Assembly: GCF_031755915.1 (NCBI RefSeq)
Contig: NC_083384.1
Coordinates: 20,892,001-20,956,000 of the forward strand
Source of the DNA: Ziziphus jujuba
Taxonomy: Eukaryota; Streptophyta; Magnoliopsida; Rosales; Rhamnaceae
Direction: 5' to 3'
Length of the DNA: 64,000 nt
Below the pieces are notes generated by a model. The model was not told the DNA's origin and searched no databases. It saw nothing but the letters and a program-made list of their open reading frames with translations. Shown here one piece after another: positions 1-10,378 of the stretch. Both the position numbers and the translations under genes were made by a program. Numbering within the stretch: position 1 is the first letter of the stretch; the number at the start of each line of letters is the position of its first letter.

Positions 1-573
1 ACCTTTTATGAAGTTAACTAGGTAGTCCTTAAATCTATTGACTTGTGCCCTTGTGATTGGCTCCGTTTTAATTTGTACAGGATTCACACCCCAGCGGGTA
101 GTCGGTTGTATGGGTACGGGTGAATTTTCATCATTCCGCTCCTCTTGAAAATGATTTGCCCTTAAATCAAAGTCATCACCTACAGTAAATGGAGATAAGT
201 TAGTAACATTAAAGGTAACACTCACATTATACTCGCTTGGGAAGTTAAGTTTGTAGGCATTTTCATTAACCTTCTCCAAAACTTGAAAAAGTCCATCCCC
301 TCATGGCATAAGCTTTGACTTTCATTTTTCTGAAAATCTCTCCTTTCTTAGTTGCAACCAAACCCAATTTCCTAGGTTAAACACTATCACAACAAATCCT
401 TGAAATACAAGCTCATTTTGACAAAAATCACACTTTTTAATGTTAGTATACAATCTTTCCTTCCTAAGTACTCCTAAAACTAACATAAGATGAACATGAT
501 CGTCTAAATCCCTATTACATACAAGAATATCATCAAAGTAAACAACCACAAATTTTCCCATGAATGGGCACAT
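1..573 (-). pseudogene. Ty3/gypsy pol fragment: reverse transcriptase fused to integrase C-terminus
   Basis: On the minus strand, 573-400 reads as the catalytic palm of a Ty3/gypsy reverse transcriptase (motif VVVYFDDILV, then a KKCDFCQNELVFQGFVV block). Within a few codons the frame becomes integrase C-terminal sequence (WLQLRKERF, then after stops at about 320 and 305, GDGLFQVLEKVNENAYKLNF and NVTNLSPFTVGDDF), which runs to base 1 and probably past it. The rest of RT, all RNase H and the integrase core are missing, so an internal deletion has joined the two. Several in-frame stops make it a dead fragment. The family is clear from the RT motif; the lineage is not, and no chromodomain is visible. 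It ends at about 574-587, where element B sequence begins. Confidence 0.8.
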
Positions 574-587
574 AACATGGTTCGTTG

Positions 588-2036
588 ATTAACTAGTAAT
601 TTTGTTAACCACACTTAATCACAAAATTAATCAAAAGTAGTTTCCACTCACAATTGATAATATTCACATAACCTAATTTATTCCTTCCGGCCTATAAATT
701 AAATCATGCAAATTCATCAAGCATAGATTAAGCAAATAATATGGCATGAGACATAACTATTTTCCAATCAATTATGCATTCATGTAAATCATTGGAGATC
801 CATAATATTATCCTTTTCCAAGCTCAAATATTATTAAAATCATTCATTCCTTCCGGCCTATGAGAGCATTAAGTATACCAATGATTTATTAACAAAACAT
901 ATTACTAATTAAATAAAACTCAACATATATTAAAATAATTAAACCTTCATAGTTAGGGCTACATCATAGCCCTAGCTATGAAAATTAGTTCATGGTAAAA
1001 ATAATTTCAACATCCATAATTATTAAAAATAATAAGATTCACAATTAAAGAGAAAGGAAAAGAGAATAAAAACTATTGAAGAAATTCTCCTCCAAGAGCT
1101 CTCAAAGTCGTAGCCTTCTTCTCCAAGCAAGCCCACGTCTCTCTGCCTCCTCCAAGCTCTCCAATAATTGATCTTCTAAAACTCTAAAACTTTAAAACCC
1201 TAGAACCCTTAAGAGAATATTAGAAACTCCCAAAATTTGGTTTGTTTCTATTTAAGCCTCCTAAAAGCTCTTAAATAACTCTTTAAACTTGTATATCTTC
1301 CTTCAACGTGGTGGGGGCTATATATATAGGGCCTTGGGAATCTTTTTCTCTCTTTATTTTCAATGTGGGAGTCTTGGAAGATACCTTTTTTAGGCCATGA
1401 AAAAGGTTGGACGAATTTCATGTGTAAAAAGGAAACTGTATATTACTTGCTCTCTACTACTTTCCTTTTATCTAATTCCTCTTAAAAAAATAGTTAATTA
1501 GTCTAATTTACCCTTAATGAAGCATGTGACATGACATGTGCCTCATTAATGATAAATTAACCAATTATTGCCACTTGTTTTTATCTTGGCCCTCAAATTG
1601 CCTTGATTCCCTCTTTTCATCAATGGTGGAGATTTAACTAGAATATTTCTTTTTATAAATTCCAAACTTTAAATGATGATAACTCTTTGCTCGCATCTCG
1701 AAATCCAAAAATAATGAGACATTTGAAATCCTCAAATTGTGATGATTCATATGACATCCACTTCCACCATGAAATTCTCGATAGAATCTTTATGAAATCT
1801 TCAAGGTATCTTTTTGGAATCTTTTTAATGCTTAGTCCGTTCGAGCTCCAATCTTGCTTCCCACCATAATTCGACCCAAGGAATCTATTTTTATGGTTGT
1901 TTTCTTAAAATTCTTCCTCTTTTACCTAGATTAAGAAAAATACATAATTAAGTATCTTTTCATAACAAATTAGCACAAACTAACAAATATTAAGCTATAA
2001 ATATGGCATAAAATCATCAATATTTTAGACCTAACA
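588..2036 (-). repeat. Element B 3' LTR, truncated
   Basis: Nearly identical to the right-hand LTR at 5527-7271 but lacks its last roughly 296 bp (the U5 end). At 588 the sequence changes abruptly to the gypsy pol fragment. The TATA-like box on the minus strand lies at 1319-1328 and the leader stem-loop at 948-980. Confidence 0.85.
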
Positions 2037-3837
2037 AATACCCCCAAACTTAAGATTTGCTAGTCCCTAGCAAAGAAAAAGAATAAGAAAATGAAATGTT
2101 ATTTAAAGAACATAAGATACTTTAATGAGGTGCCTCAAAGATTGTAAACATATGACTTTTCAAATGGTTTCAAAGTAATTATGTAACTCAATACCTTATA
2201 TTCTATCCAACATATATGATACTTCCAATGTGTGTGTGTGGAAATCAATTTATACACTTAATTATCATATGCTTGAATAAATTTACAAGAATTAGAGATT
2301 GATAATAACGTATGAACTACCATATGCTTGACTTAATTATCACTCTCCACTAATATAGGTTAATGCACCACCTTAAATCATTAGGACTTCATGGTTTCTA
2401 TTGTTAAGGCTAATGGATAAGGCTAAAGAAAGAAAAGGATAGGTTATAATAAATCAAAGAAAGAAAGCTAAAATTAAATATCAATGAATAAATTACTTGT
2501 AAAATTTGTTTCTTTATTAGAACTTCTTTTCTTATTTTAACTTCAATTTCAATATTCGTTTTCTCCTTTTTATTGTGCATACATTCTTCAAATCACACAT
2601 ATTCTTTCTTTATTTCTCTTTTTTTTTTTCTTTCTTTCTTTCTTTTCCACTAAACCCCCAAACTTATTTTTCTTCTTATTGCTCATTCAAACCTCTAATT
2701 TACACAAAAATGCATACTAGAGCCAAATTCACCAAATACTTGACCTCCAAACTTTATTTTTTTTCTTTCCTTTTTTTCCTTTTTTTTCTTTTTCAACACT
2801 CAAACAAGCTCACAAGCATATATTCATATCAATTCAATTAAAGCTCTCTTTGTAGTATGTTCAAGGTAGGAAAAAGAAATTTAAGGCTAAAAAAGGGTAA
2901 GTAAATGTGCTTTAATGAAGAAAAGGCTCTAATACATCTTTATGCATCCTAAAGGCTCAAATAAGGTACTAGTGGAAGATAATGTATTAGGTTGGCTTGA
3001 AAGGCTCAAACTTAAACAAAGATGGCCTAAATCATATTCTTAGTAATGCATCCACCTAGGATTTCGCCTCAAGCAATAATCAAGCAAGTTCTAGAGTTCA
3101 ATTAATAATAAAGTACTCTAATTCATGCAAACCTTCTTCAAAACACAATCTAAATTATGCATTATTGATTATGTGCTCAAAATTTATTGAAAGTAACAAT
3201 ATGCGAATATAACTTCAAGCATTTAAGCATACACAAAAACAAATCCACCATCTAAAAACCAATTTATTTTCAATCATAGTCTTATCATTGGCTCATTAAA
3301 GTACTTAAGAAAACACCAAAAAAACAATTTTTTTTTTTTTTTTATAATAGTGAAGGAAAATAAAAACTAAAATTAACATTTTTGAAAACTTATAAAAACA
3401 CTTAAATGGACAAGATTTAAAAGATGCAAAGCATGCTTTTCACCCCCAAACTTAAAATGAACAATGTCCTCATTGTGAAAAACATAAAATAAAGAAAAAG
3501 TAAATAAAAGGTAAAGAATACTCCCCTTTGAAGACATGGAATGTTCCTCGTAATGTGAAAAAAATTTGATGTACTCCAATGCATATTCAAGGTGGTTATA
3601 CTCCAAAAACCTAACTTTAGACTTGAAATTCTCAACATTCGTCTTTTGCTCTTTTACACCTAAACATCTTAAAACCTTGCAAAAACTCAAACAAAACACA
3701 TCAAAACAACCTAAAAACAAGAAAACCACTAAAAACAACTAAATTAAATAGATAAATATAAGGTAAAGAAAGAAATTTGGGTTGCCTCCCAAGAGCGCTT
3801 GTTTAAAGTCATTAGCTTGACTTCATCCTTTTGATGT
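2037..3837 (-). other. Element B 3' non-coding region with polypurine tract
   Basis: This region is homologous to the 1.8-kb 3' non-coding region of element A (33901-35715). The polypurine tract next to the LTR is at 2037-2054 (minus-strand CTTAAGTTTGGGGGTATT). Two more AAGTTTGGGGG-like motifs lie further in, near 2650 and 3450. A plus-strand pyrimidine-rich stretch occupies 2600-2800. ORFs of 73 to 121 codons here depend on a non-ATG start or overlap one another, so no gene is called. Confidence 0.75.
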
Positions 3838-5121
3838 TCAACCTGGATTAAATATATAAATGATGTCATCCTCATAATATTGTCCAAGCTTATGATATGG
3901 AAATTGTGCATGATGATAATCTTGTGGCCTTAGCAACCTTTTAACTCCTTGTCCTATATAAGTCTCAATTTGAATTAAAAGCATGAATTGAACTTTCTTT
4001 TTGGTAGATTGGATTCTTTTAGGTCCAAAAATGCTTTGTTTGTCTCCTTTTGGGATGCATTCAACCTCAATTGCATTTTTGGAGCATGGATATACATCTT
4101 GGGCTCTTGAAAATTCAATATTTGGCTTGAAAATTTGAGATTTAGTCTCTGTTGGTAAACAATCTTCTTGAAGTGCGGCCATAGCTTTATACTCATCGGA
4201 TTTGGCCAACTTTTGGCTTGATTGATTCCTTGACTTATCCTCTTCATGATCCTTAAGCCCTTTTTGCAATGAATTTGAAGGAAAATTAGAAAATTCCCAT
4301 GAACTAGTGATAGTGCGTTGGGAAACTTCTTGTGGTGGGCAATCTTGGTCATGTGTGTGTACCTCATTAAAATTATCCAAAATTGAAGATTCTTGCTGCA
4401 TTTCACTCCTTATAGACACCTCTACATATTCCTCAAATTTGTCATCATTATGTGGCTCTTGAAAGGATTCAAATTCATCAACTTGCTTATTACACATAAT
4501 CTCCATGTTAGTTTCCAAGTCTTCTTGAGATCCTTGTGAAAAAGTTGTCATTGGTTGCTCTAATTGAACTTGAAAGTTTGTACTTGGAGAATATTGATTT
4601 TGCAACTTGCCAATCGCATCATAACATTTAGAAAACGTTTCCCTATGCCTTTCCATACACTCGATCAAAGATGTGCTCACTTGATAACTTGAAAGATCTG
4701 AATTGTCATACCTTGAATAACTTTGTCGATCACTCCATCCAGAATTATATGTGTTGGGAAAGTCTTCGAATGGCTCCTCCGGAGCAAAAGGATTTCCCAC
4801 TTGACAATGTTCACTTAAATGATTGCCTCCACACCATTGACATGTTATAGCTTGAATCCCAAAATTTGCAACTTGATTATATTGTCTTCTTGATAAGTCT
4901 TCAATTGAGTCTTCTGAAGCAAAAGAATTTCCCACTTGACAATTTTCACTTGAGTGATTTACTCCACACCATTCACAAGGTACAGCTTGAACTCTAAAAT
5001 TTGCAACGAGTTTAGACATGATTGCAAGATTCTTTTGTAACTCGACAAAATTTTCACTTGGAGAACTAGTTGGCTCCTCATAATCCCAATAAGGTTGATG
5101 ACCATAAGCTTGATATTCCAT
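3838..5121 (-). CDS. Nucleocapsid-like protein with two zinc knuckles, element B
   Basis: An intact 427-codon ORF starting at an ATG (5121) just inside the element's leader. It carries two CX2CX3HX4C knuckles, CEWCGVNHSSENC near residue 50 and CQWCGGNHLSEHC near residue 93, each followed by CQVGN-x-FA. Element A Gag-Pol has one knuckle ([16 protein letters not shown]2CX4HX4C) followed by [11 protein letters not shown] and then a TYNPGW motif; B has TYNSGW after its second knuckle. B's protein is thus related to the nucleocapsid end of Gag, with the knuckle block duplicated. The rest (residues about 150-427) is polar, rich in Q, E and S, and I do not recognise it. There is no matrix/capsid-type gag domain. 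The inferred role is RNA binding or packaging of B transcripts into particles made by an autonomous relative. It lies alone between the leader and the shared 3' region. Confidence 0.75.
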   Translation of the reverse strand: MEYQAYGHQPYWDYEEPTSSPSENFVELQKNLAIMSKLVANFRVQAVPCEWCGVNHSSENCQVGNSFASEDSIEDLSRRQYNQVANFGIQAITCQWCGGNHLSEHCQVGNPFAPEEPFEDFPNTYNSGWSDRQSYSRYDNSDLSSYQVSTSLIECMERHRETFSKCYDAIGKLQNQYSPSTNFQVQLEQPMTTFSQGSQEDLETNMEIMCNKQVDEFESFQEPHNDDKFEEYVEVSIRSEMQQESSILDNFNEVHTHDQDCPPQEVSQRTITSSWEFSNFPSNSLQKGLKDHEEDKSRNQSSQKLAKSDEYKAMAALQEDCLPTETKSQIFKPNIEFSRAQDVYPCSKNAIEVECIPKGDKQSIFGPKRIQSTKKKVQFMLLIQIETYIGQGVKRLLRPQDYHHAQFPYHKLGQYYEDDIIYIFNPG

Positions 5122-5502
5122 GATTTTTCTAAAAAGAAAACACTAACAAAACAAAGGTTCAAATTAATTCCAAGTTTATAAAAGCAAACAATTAAAATTA
5201 AACCCTAATATACAAACTAAAATTGAAAATAACAAAGATAAACAAACGTTGAAAATAAGAAAAACCCCTAAGTATGCATAACTTTTAACCTAGACACCAA
5301 TAAATTAAAAATACAATTTTGGTTCCAAGTACCACAAAGTAAGTATTAAAAATTCAAAGCAAGTTGGCCAAACAAGCAAAGAATTAAAACCCTAGCATGC
5401 AACAATAAAACCAAAATTAAGAAATAAATATAAAAATTTAAAATAAGAAAACAATGTTCAAAGTACTACTAAACCCAATCCGAATTAATATTAATGCCTT
5501 AA

Positions 5503-5520
5503 TCCCCGGCAACGGCGCCA
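5503..5520 (-). other. Primer binding site (tRNA-Asp), element B
   Basis: Minus-strand TGGCGCCGTTGCCGGGGA, complementary to the 3' 18 nt of plant tRNA-Asp(GTC) including CCA. It lies 6 nt inside the LTR end (5527), the same spacing as in element A. This primer choice is typical of the Athila lineage. Confidence 0.9.
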
Positions 5521-5526
5521 AAAACT

Positions 5527-7271
5527 TGATGTGTAAAATCAACTCGCAAGTGCACGAATCGTTTTCAAGTAATAAAGTGGAAAAATAGGGTTGTCGTACC
5601 CAAGGGATTAAGTATTAAGTATCAAAGATAATTAGGTTTTGGTAATATTTGAACTAAAATTTAAGATGGCAATTGAAAACTAAATAAACTAAATTAAACA
5701 AAAGCAATCAATTAAAATTAGATCAATTTCAAGCAAGAGAGAGAATTGAATAATTATGAATACTAGGGCATTTGATTTCACCACTAACTATTCCAATTTA
5801 ATTACTTAAATATGTGAATTTAATTAACTAGTAATTTTGTTAACCACACTTAATCACAAAATTAATCAAAAGTAGTTTCCACTCACAATTGATAATATTC
5901 ACATAACCTAATTTATTCCTTCCGGCCTATAAATTAAATCATGCAAATTCATCAAGCATAGATTAAGCAAATAATATGGCATGAGACATAACTATTTTCC
6001 AATCAATTATGCATTCATGTAAATCATTGGAGATCCATAATATTATCCTTTTCCAAGCTCAAATATTATTAAAATCATTCATTCCTTCCGGCCTATGAGA
6101 GCATTAAGTATACCAATGATTTATTAACAAAACATATTACTAATTAAATAAAACTCAACATATATTAAAATAATTAAACCTTCATAGTTAGGGCTACATC
6201 ATAGCCCTAGCTATGAAAATTAGTTCATGGTAAAAATAATTTCAACATCCATAATTATTAAAAATAATAAGATTCACAATTAAAGAGAAAGGAAAAGAGA
6301 ATAAAAACTATTGAAGAAATTCTCCTCCAAGAGCTCTCAAAGTCGTAGCCTTCTTCTCCAAGCAAGCCCACGTCTCTCTGCCTCCTCCAAGCTCTCCAAT
6401 AATTGATCTTCTAAAACTCTAAAACTTTAAAACCCTAGAACCCTTAAGAGAATATTAGAAACTCCCAAAATTTGGTTTGTTTCTATTTAAGCCTCCTAAA
6501 AGCTCTTAAATAACTGTTTAAACTTGTATATCTTCCTTCAACGTGGTGGGGGCTATATATATAGGGCCTTGGGAATCTTTTTCTCTCTTTATTTTCAATG
6601 TGGGAGTCTTGGAAGATACCTTTTTTAGGCCATGAAAAAGGTTGGACGAATTTCATGTGTAAAAAGGAAACTGTATATTACTTGCTCTCTACTACTTTCC
6701 TTTTATCTAATTCCTCTTAAAAAAATAGTTAATTAGTCTAATTTACCCTTAATGAAGCATGTGACATGACATGTGCCTCATTAATGATAAATTAACCAAT
6801 TATTGCCACTTGTTTTTATCTTGGCCCTCAAATTGCCTTGATTCCCTCTTTTCATCAATGGTGGAGATTTAACTAGAATATTTCTTTTTATAAATTCCAA
6901 ACTTTAAATGATGATAACTCTTTGCTCGCATCTCGAAATCCAAAAATAACGAGACATTTGAAATCCTCAAATTGTGATGATTCATATGACATCCACTTCC
7001 ACCATGAAATTCTCGATAGAATCTTTATGAAATCTTCAAGGTATCTTTTTGGAATCTTTTTAATGCTTAGTCCGTTCGAGCTCCAATCTTGCTTCCCACC
7101 ATAATTCGACCCAAGGAATCTATTTTTATGGTTGTTTTCTTAAAATTCTTCCTCTTTTACCTAGATTAAGAAAAATACATAATTAAGTATCTTTTCATAA
7201 CAAATTAGCACAAACTAACAAATATTAAGCTATAAATATGGCATAAAATCATCAATATTTTAGACCTAACA
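5527..7271 (-). repeat. Element B LTR (complete, 1745 bp)
   Basis: On the minus strand it begins TGTTAGG at 7271 and ends CATCA at 5527. It is roughly 95% identical by eye to the element A LTR. The TATA-like box is at 6554-6563, followed by a leader with the stem-loop at 6183-6215 and two GGCCGGAAGG motifs. Because internal sequence flanks it on both sides, it acts as the shared LTR of two tandem units. Confidence 0.9.
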
Positions 7272-7542
7272 AATACCCCCAAACTTAAGATTTGCTAGTC
7301 CCTAGCAAAGAAAAAGAATAAGAAAATGAAATGTTATTTAAAGAACATAAGATACTTTAATGAGGTGCCTCAAAGATTGTAAACATATGACTTTTCAAAT
7401 GGTTTCAAAGTAATTATGTAACTCAATACCTTATATTCTATCCAACATATATGATACTTCCAATGTGTGTGTGTGGAAATCAATTTATACACTTAATTAT
7501 CATATGCTTGAATAAATTTACAAGAATTAGAGATTGATAATA
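7272..7542 (-). repeat. Remnant of a second element B unit (3' internal end)
   Basis: Bases 7272-7542 repeat 2037-2307 almost exactly, including the polypurine tract and about 250 bp of 3' non-coding region. Homology stops at 7542 (GATAATA). This shows that a second unit once continued to the right, sharing the LTR. Confidence 0.85.
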
Positions 7543-8399
7543 TTTTATGGATTCAATACATATGTATAAGAGGAAATGGAATCAAGTCAAAGAAGCTTCA
7601 AAGTCGTCCAAAAAGGGGTTGTACAGACAGTTAGTAAATTTGGCCTGTTTTCGCTGTATTTTGTGTTGGCTTTACTGTATTGTACTGAGTTGGCCTTTTC
7701 TCTTTCCTCCAAGCAAGGGTAACGTGTGGGACTCCATAAGAAGCTTATTTGGCATCCTAAAAAGCATATAGAAGCTGGTTTGGAGCTTAAAGAGGTTAAA
7801 GATTGGTCAAAGTCAACTTAGTCAAAAACTAGTATTTTAGTTTCCTAATTTGATTCTACTTTTTGTTTTAGGAAATTACTATTACTTTTTGGTTTTTATT
7901 TATATATTTTCTGGACAAATAATTTTAGGAAAGTTATTATTTTATTATTTTCATTGTAAATTAATTAATTCCTAATTCAAAATAAAGGAATTAATTAATC
8001 CAAATTAGATTAGGAAATGAGTGAGAATTTCGGCCACCATAGGAAACCACTTTGTATGGCCGATTTTCCCTTTGTTTTTAGGGTTTTATTTCATGACTTT
8101 GTAGCCTATTTAAAGGCTTATTTTTGAATAAGAATTAAAGTTGAATTTTATATAGAAAATTATTTGTGAGATTGAATTCTCTTTGTTCTTTTGAACACCT
8201 AAAACACCACTAGTAAATAAGTGTTTTAGTTTGACTTATCAATAGGCCTTCCATCACCTATTGTGGCGTCTCTATTATATACCAAGGTTTCTAATCACAA
8301 GTTGGTTAGAGGTCAAGGTGACCATTAGAACTTGAACATAATTAGATCCGGGCTGATACAATACGGATTTAGGAGTAGGTCGTCCTAGGTTCGTATCAA
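7543..8399 (+). repeat. LTR-like segment of an unidentified element
   Basis: The segment has LTR-like organisation on the plus strand: an AT-rich upstream part, a TATA-like CTATTTAAAGG near 8106, AATAAG-type signals about 20 bp later, a T-rich stretch, then a more complex 3' end finishing GGTTCGTATCA at about 8399. No primer binding site or polypurine tract adjoins it, and no second copy lies in the window, so the left boundary and identity are uncertain. It could be a solo or truncated LTR. The 74-codon ORF at 7547-7771 and the minus-strand 73-codon ORF at 8275-8496 show no recognisable domain and are not called. Confidence 0.4.
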
Positions 8400-9240
8400 A
8401 ACTTTTGCTGACAAAAATTTCTAATTTTGTCGGCAATGAGTTCCTTTGCCAAGGACATCTCAAAATTTGTTGGCAAAAGATTATTATTATTTCCAAATAT
8501 ATATATATATATATAATGGATTACTAAGTTTCCTTAATGATAAAAAATTAATTATACCTTAAGATCGAAACTATCGTATTTATGCTTGTTTTAATTTAAT
8601 ACATATTAAAAAGCAAGGTTGATATAATATTACTGATGATCATAACAATGCATATGTATACAGTTAGATAGAATAGTGATACCAACTATTAGGCTTTCAT
8701 GATCAATGCATCTAATTTCTTTTCTTCTCATAATGTTAATAAATTTTATATACATGTCTCAAACAATAAAAAAATGAAAAAAATTAAATGTTATGGAATT
8801 TTTTTTCCATAGAAATTTATTTTTGAAAATAAAAAGTCATGTCTTTGCTAACCATATGACTAATTTTGTCCCCAAATGTTAAACCCTTGCCAACGAATCT
8901 TAATTTCATTGGTAAATGTTAACTTTTTGTTGAAAGTAGTTACTATTGTGAGTAATAGGTTTAACTTTTGCCCGGGGAATGTTAATTTCGTTGGTAAAAG
9001 TTAACCTTTTATCAACAATAATCACTCATTGTTGGTCAAAATTTATCCTTTACTATTGAAATTGAAATTTCGCCATTAAAGGTAAAACATTTGCCAATGA
9101 ATTTCTTTTTTGTCCAAAAAGATAATCTTTACTAACAAAATACTTTTCATCACTAAAAAATATTCTTTGCCGACGTTTTTTTATTTTTATTTTGGTGGGT
9201 AAAAATTTCATTGGTAAAAGCTCATTTCCTTGTAATGTGA
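8400..9240. mobile_element. Degenerate CACTA-like (En/Spm) derivative
   Basis: The segment contains many short diverged motifs of the type TTTGCCGACGAA / TTCGTCGGCAAA in both orientations (8405-8475 and about 8870-9220), like the subterminal repeats of plant CACTA elements. It ends with TTTCCTTGTAATGTG (about 9225-9240), a decayed relative of the inverted CACTACAAGAAA terminus. No transposase ORF, clean left terminus or 3-bp target duplication was found. An (AT)n run sits at about 8499-8516. Confidence 0.4.
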
Positions 9241-9870
9241 GAATGGTTTAAGGAAAGTTAGGTTCCTCCTCTTAAGGAGCATGTTAGTTTCAAGTTTTCT
9301 TTTTTGTTTTTCTCTTGATTATTTATTGTAGGTTATGCTCATGTCTTGTGACTTTTAATGTTCTTACTCAATTTGTGGGAGGAAAAGTTACTTTGTGTCA
9401 TAATTATGTGTAAACTGGTTCAATTTAATTGTTTGATTTGGGATTTGAATTCAGCTTAGGAAGATTAAAACAAAACATAATTTACCCGTTTCAATTTAGA
9501 AATGACTATACATTTCTTTTCTTCTTATTTTCCCCGAAAGCTTACTTAACTTTTAGATTATGGAGTTTTTTAGTTTTGGATGATTGTCTAGAATAATGGA
9601 TTTTTTATTTTATTAATTGTGGAATGGATTTTTTGGCTGGCTTATTGTTGTCAAAAAGTTTATTATGGGGTGCAAGAGTTGCAGTTATCAAACTAGTTTG
9701 CCAGTTTGAGATAAAAGCCTATAATTTTTTGCTAAGTTGAAACTCCCTACTATTTTTTCTAGAGTTCAAAAGTCAGTTTCTTGTTTATTCTTATTTCTGT
9801 TTATACATGAGCCTTTGAGCCTTGTTTATTCCCTTGCGGTGAACTTTGTAAAGATGGATTATATGAGAAT
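9241..9870. other. Unassigned AT-rich intergenic DNA
   Basis: No coding signal, LTR boundary or repeat was recognised. Confidence 0.5.
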
Positions 9871-10150
9871 AATATTGGAAGCTACATATAATTGAGCTCT
9901 CAATATAAATAAGGTTAAGCTTTTAGGATCAATGGTAATTCAATTTGGTATCAAATCTTCAAAAGATTCTAGGTTCAAAATTCAACAACTTCAACAAAGA
10001 AAAGAAAAGAACAAAATACATATAAGGACCCAGAAAAAAGCCTAAAAAAGGTGGTACTATGCATGAGGGAGAATGTTAGAGAAAAATATAAATGAAATGA
10101 AAGCCCATCTTCCATTATTAAACTTTTGGGATCAGTAGTAATTCAACTAA
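9871..10150 (+). mobile_element. Small TRIM-like LTR element remnant
   Basis: Two similar LTR-end sequences (AAGCTTTTAGGATCAATGG near 9917-9935, AAACTTTTGGGATCAGTAG near 10120-10138) flank about 150 bp. The first is followed by TTGGTATCAAATC, resembling the tRNA-iMet primer site. The second copy is preceded by a purine-rich GAGGGAGAATGTTAGAG (10060-10076), resembling a polypurine tract plus LTR start. There is no coding capacity. The interpretation as a TRIM or internally deleted copia remnant is an inference. Confidence 0.4.
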
Positions 10151-10363
10151 TGAACATATGTTGATATAGCTGTTGTGTCATTAGATAAAGCTCATAAGCT
10201 ATATGTATCTTTATAGGATACTGTAATTAGCCAAACTATTGTATCAGATGTATATGCCAACCTTACATGTGATTATCATTATCACATTAACTTGTATATA
10301 AGCACATGTTTCTTCTTAAATGAAACTTAATTGTTCACATTTTTATTTTAGATAAATCCAATG
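10151..10363 (+). repeat. Copia 1 5' LTR
   Basis: About 213 bp, alignable with 15083-15289 and with the inverse of 19386-19611. It starts at a TGAACATATG that has lost about 4 bp relative to TGATAGAACACATG of the other copies. Confidence 0.75.
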
Positions 10364-10378
10364 TGGTATCAAAGTAAT
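10364..10378 (+). other. Primer binding site (tRNA-iMet), copia 1
   Basis: TGGTATCAAAGTAAT, close to the copia consensus TGGTATCAGAGCAAT complementary to initiator tRNA-Met. It directly follows the LTR. Confidence 0.75.

Larger units (their letters stand above)
588..7542 (-). mobile_element. Element B: non-autonomous Athila-like LTR retrotransposon, partial tandem
   Basis: Read on the minus strand the order is: 3' end of an internal region (7542-7272), complete LTR (7271-5527), complete internal region (5526-2037), LTR truncated at its 3' end (2036-588). The repeat period is 5235 bp. The LTRs start TGTTAGG and end CATCA. The primer binding site matches tRNA-Asp and the polypurine tract is AAGTTTGGGGG, both exactly as in element A further right. 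The only substantial ORF is a 427-codon zinc-knuckle protein; there is no protease, RT, RNase H or integrase. It is therefore a non-autonomous (TR-GAG-like) partner of A. The two LTR copies differ at only a few visible positions (for example 1293 vs 6528), so the element is young. Confidence 0.85.

Noticed and set aside
3373..3738. 121-codon hydrophobic minus-strand ORF in element B, echoed by 53519-53839, as a possible env-like gene
   Set aside because: The frame begins at TTG, not ATG, is low-complexity and is broken in array units 1 and 2; it lies in the shared 3' non-coding region.
5503..5520. Sequence identical to the 3' end of a tRNA-Asp gene
   Set aside because: Only 18 nt match and they sit next to an LTR; it is a primer binding site, not a tRNA gene. 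The same applies to 27703, 37464 and 47225.
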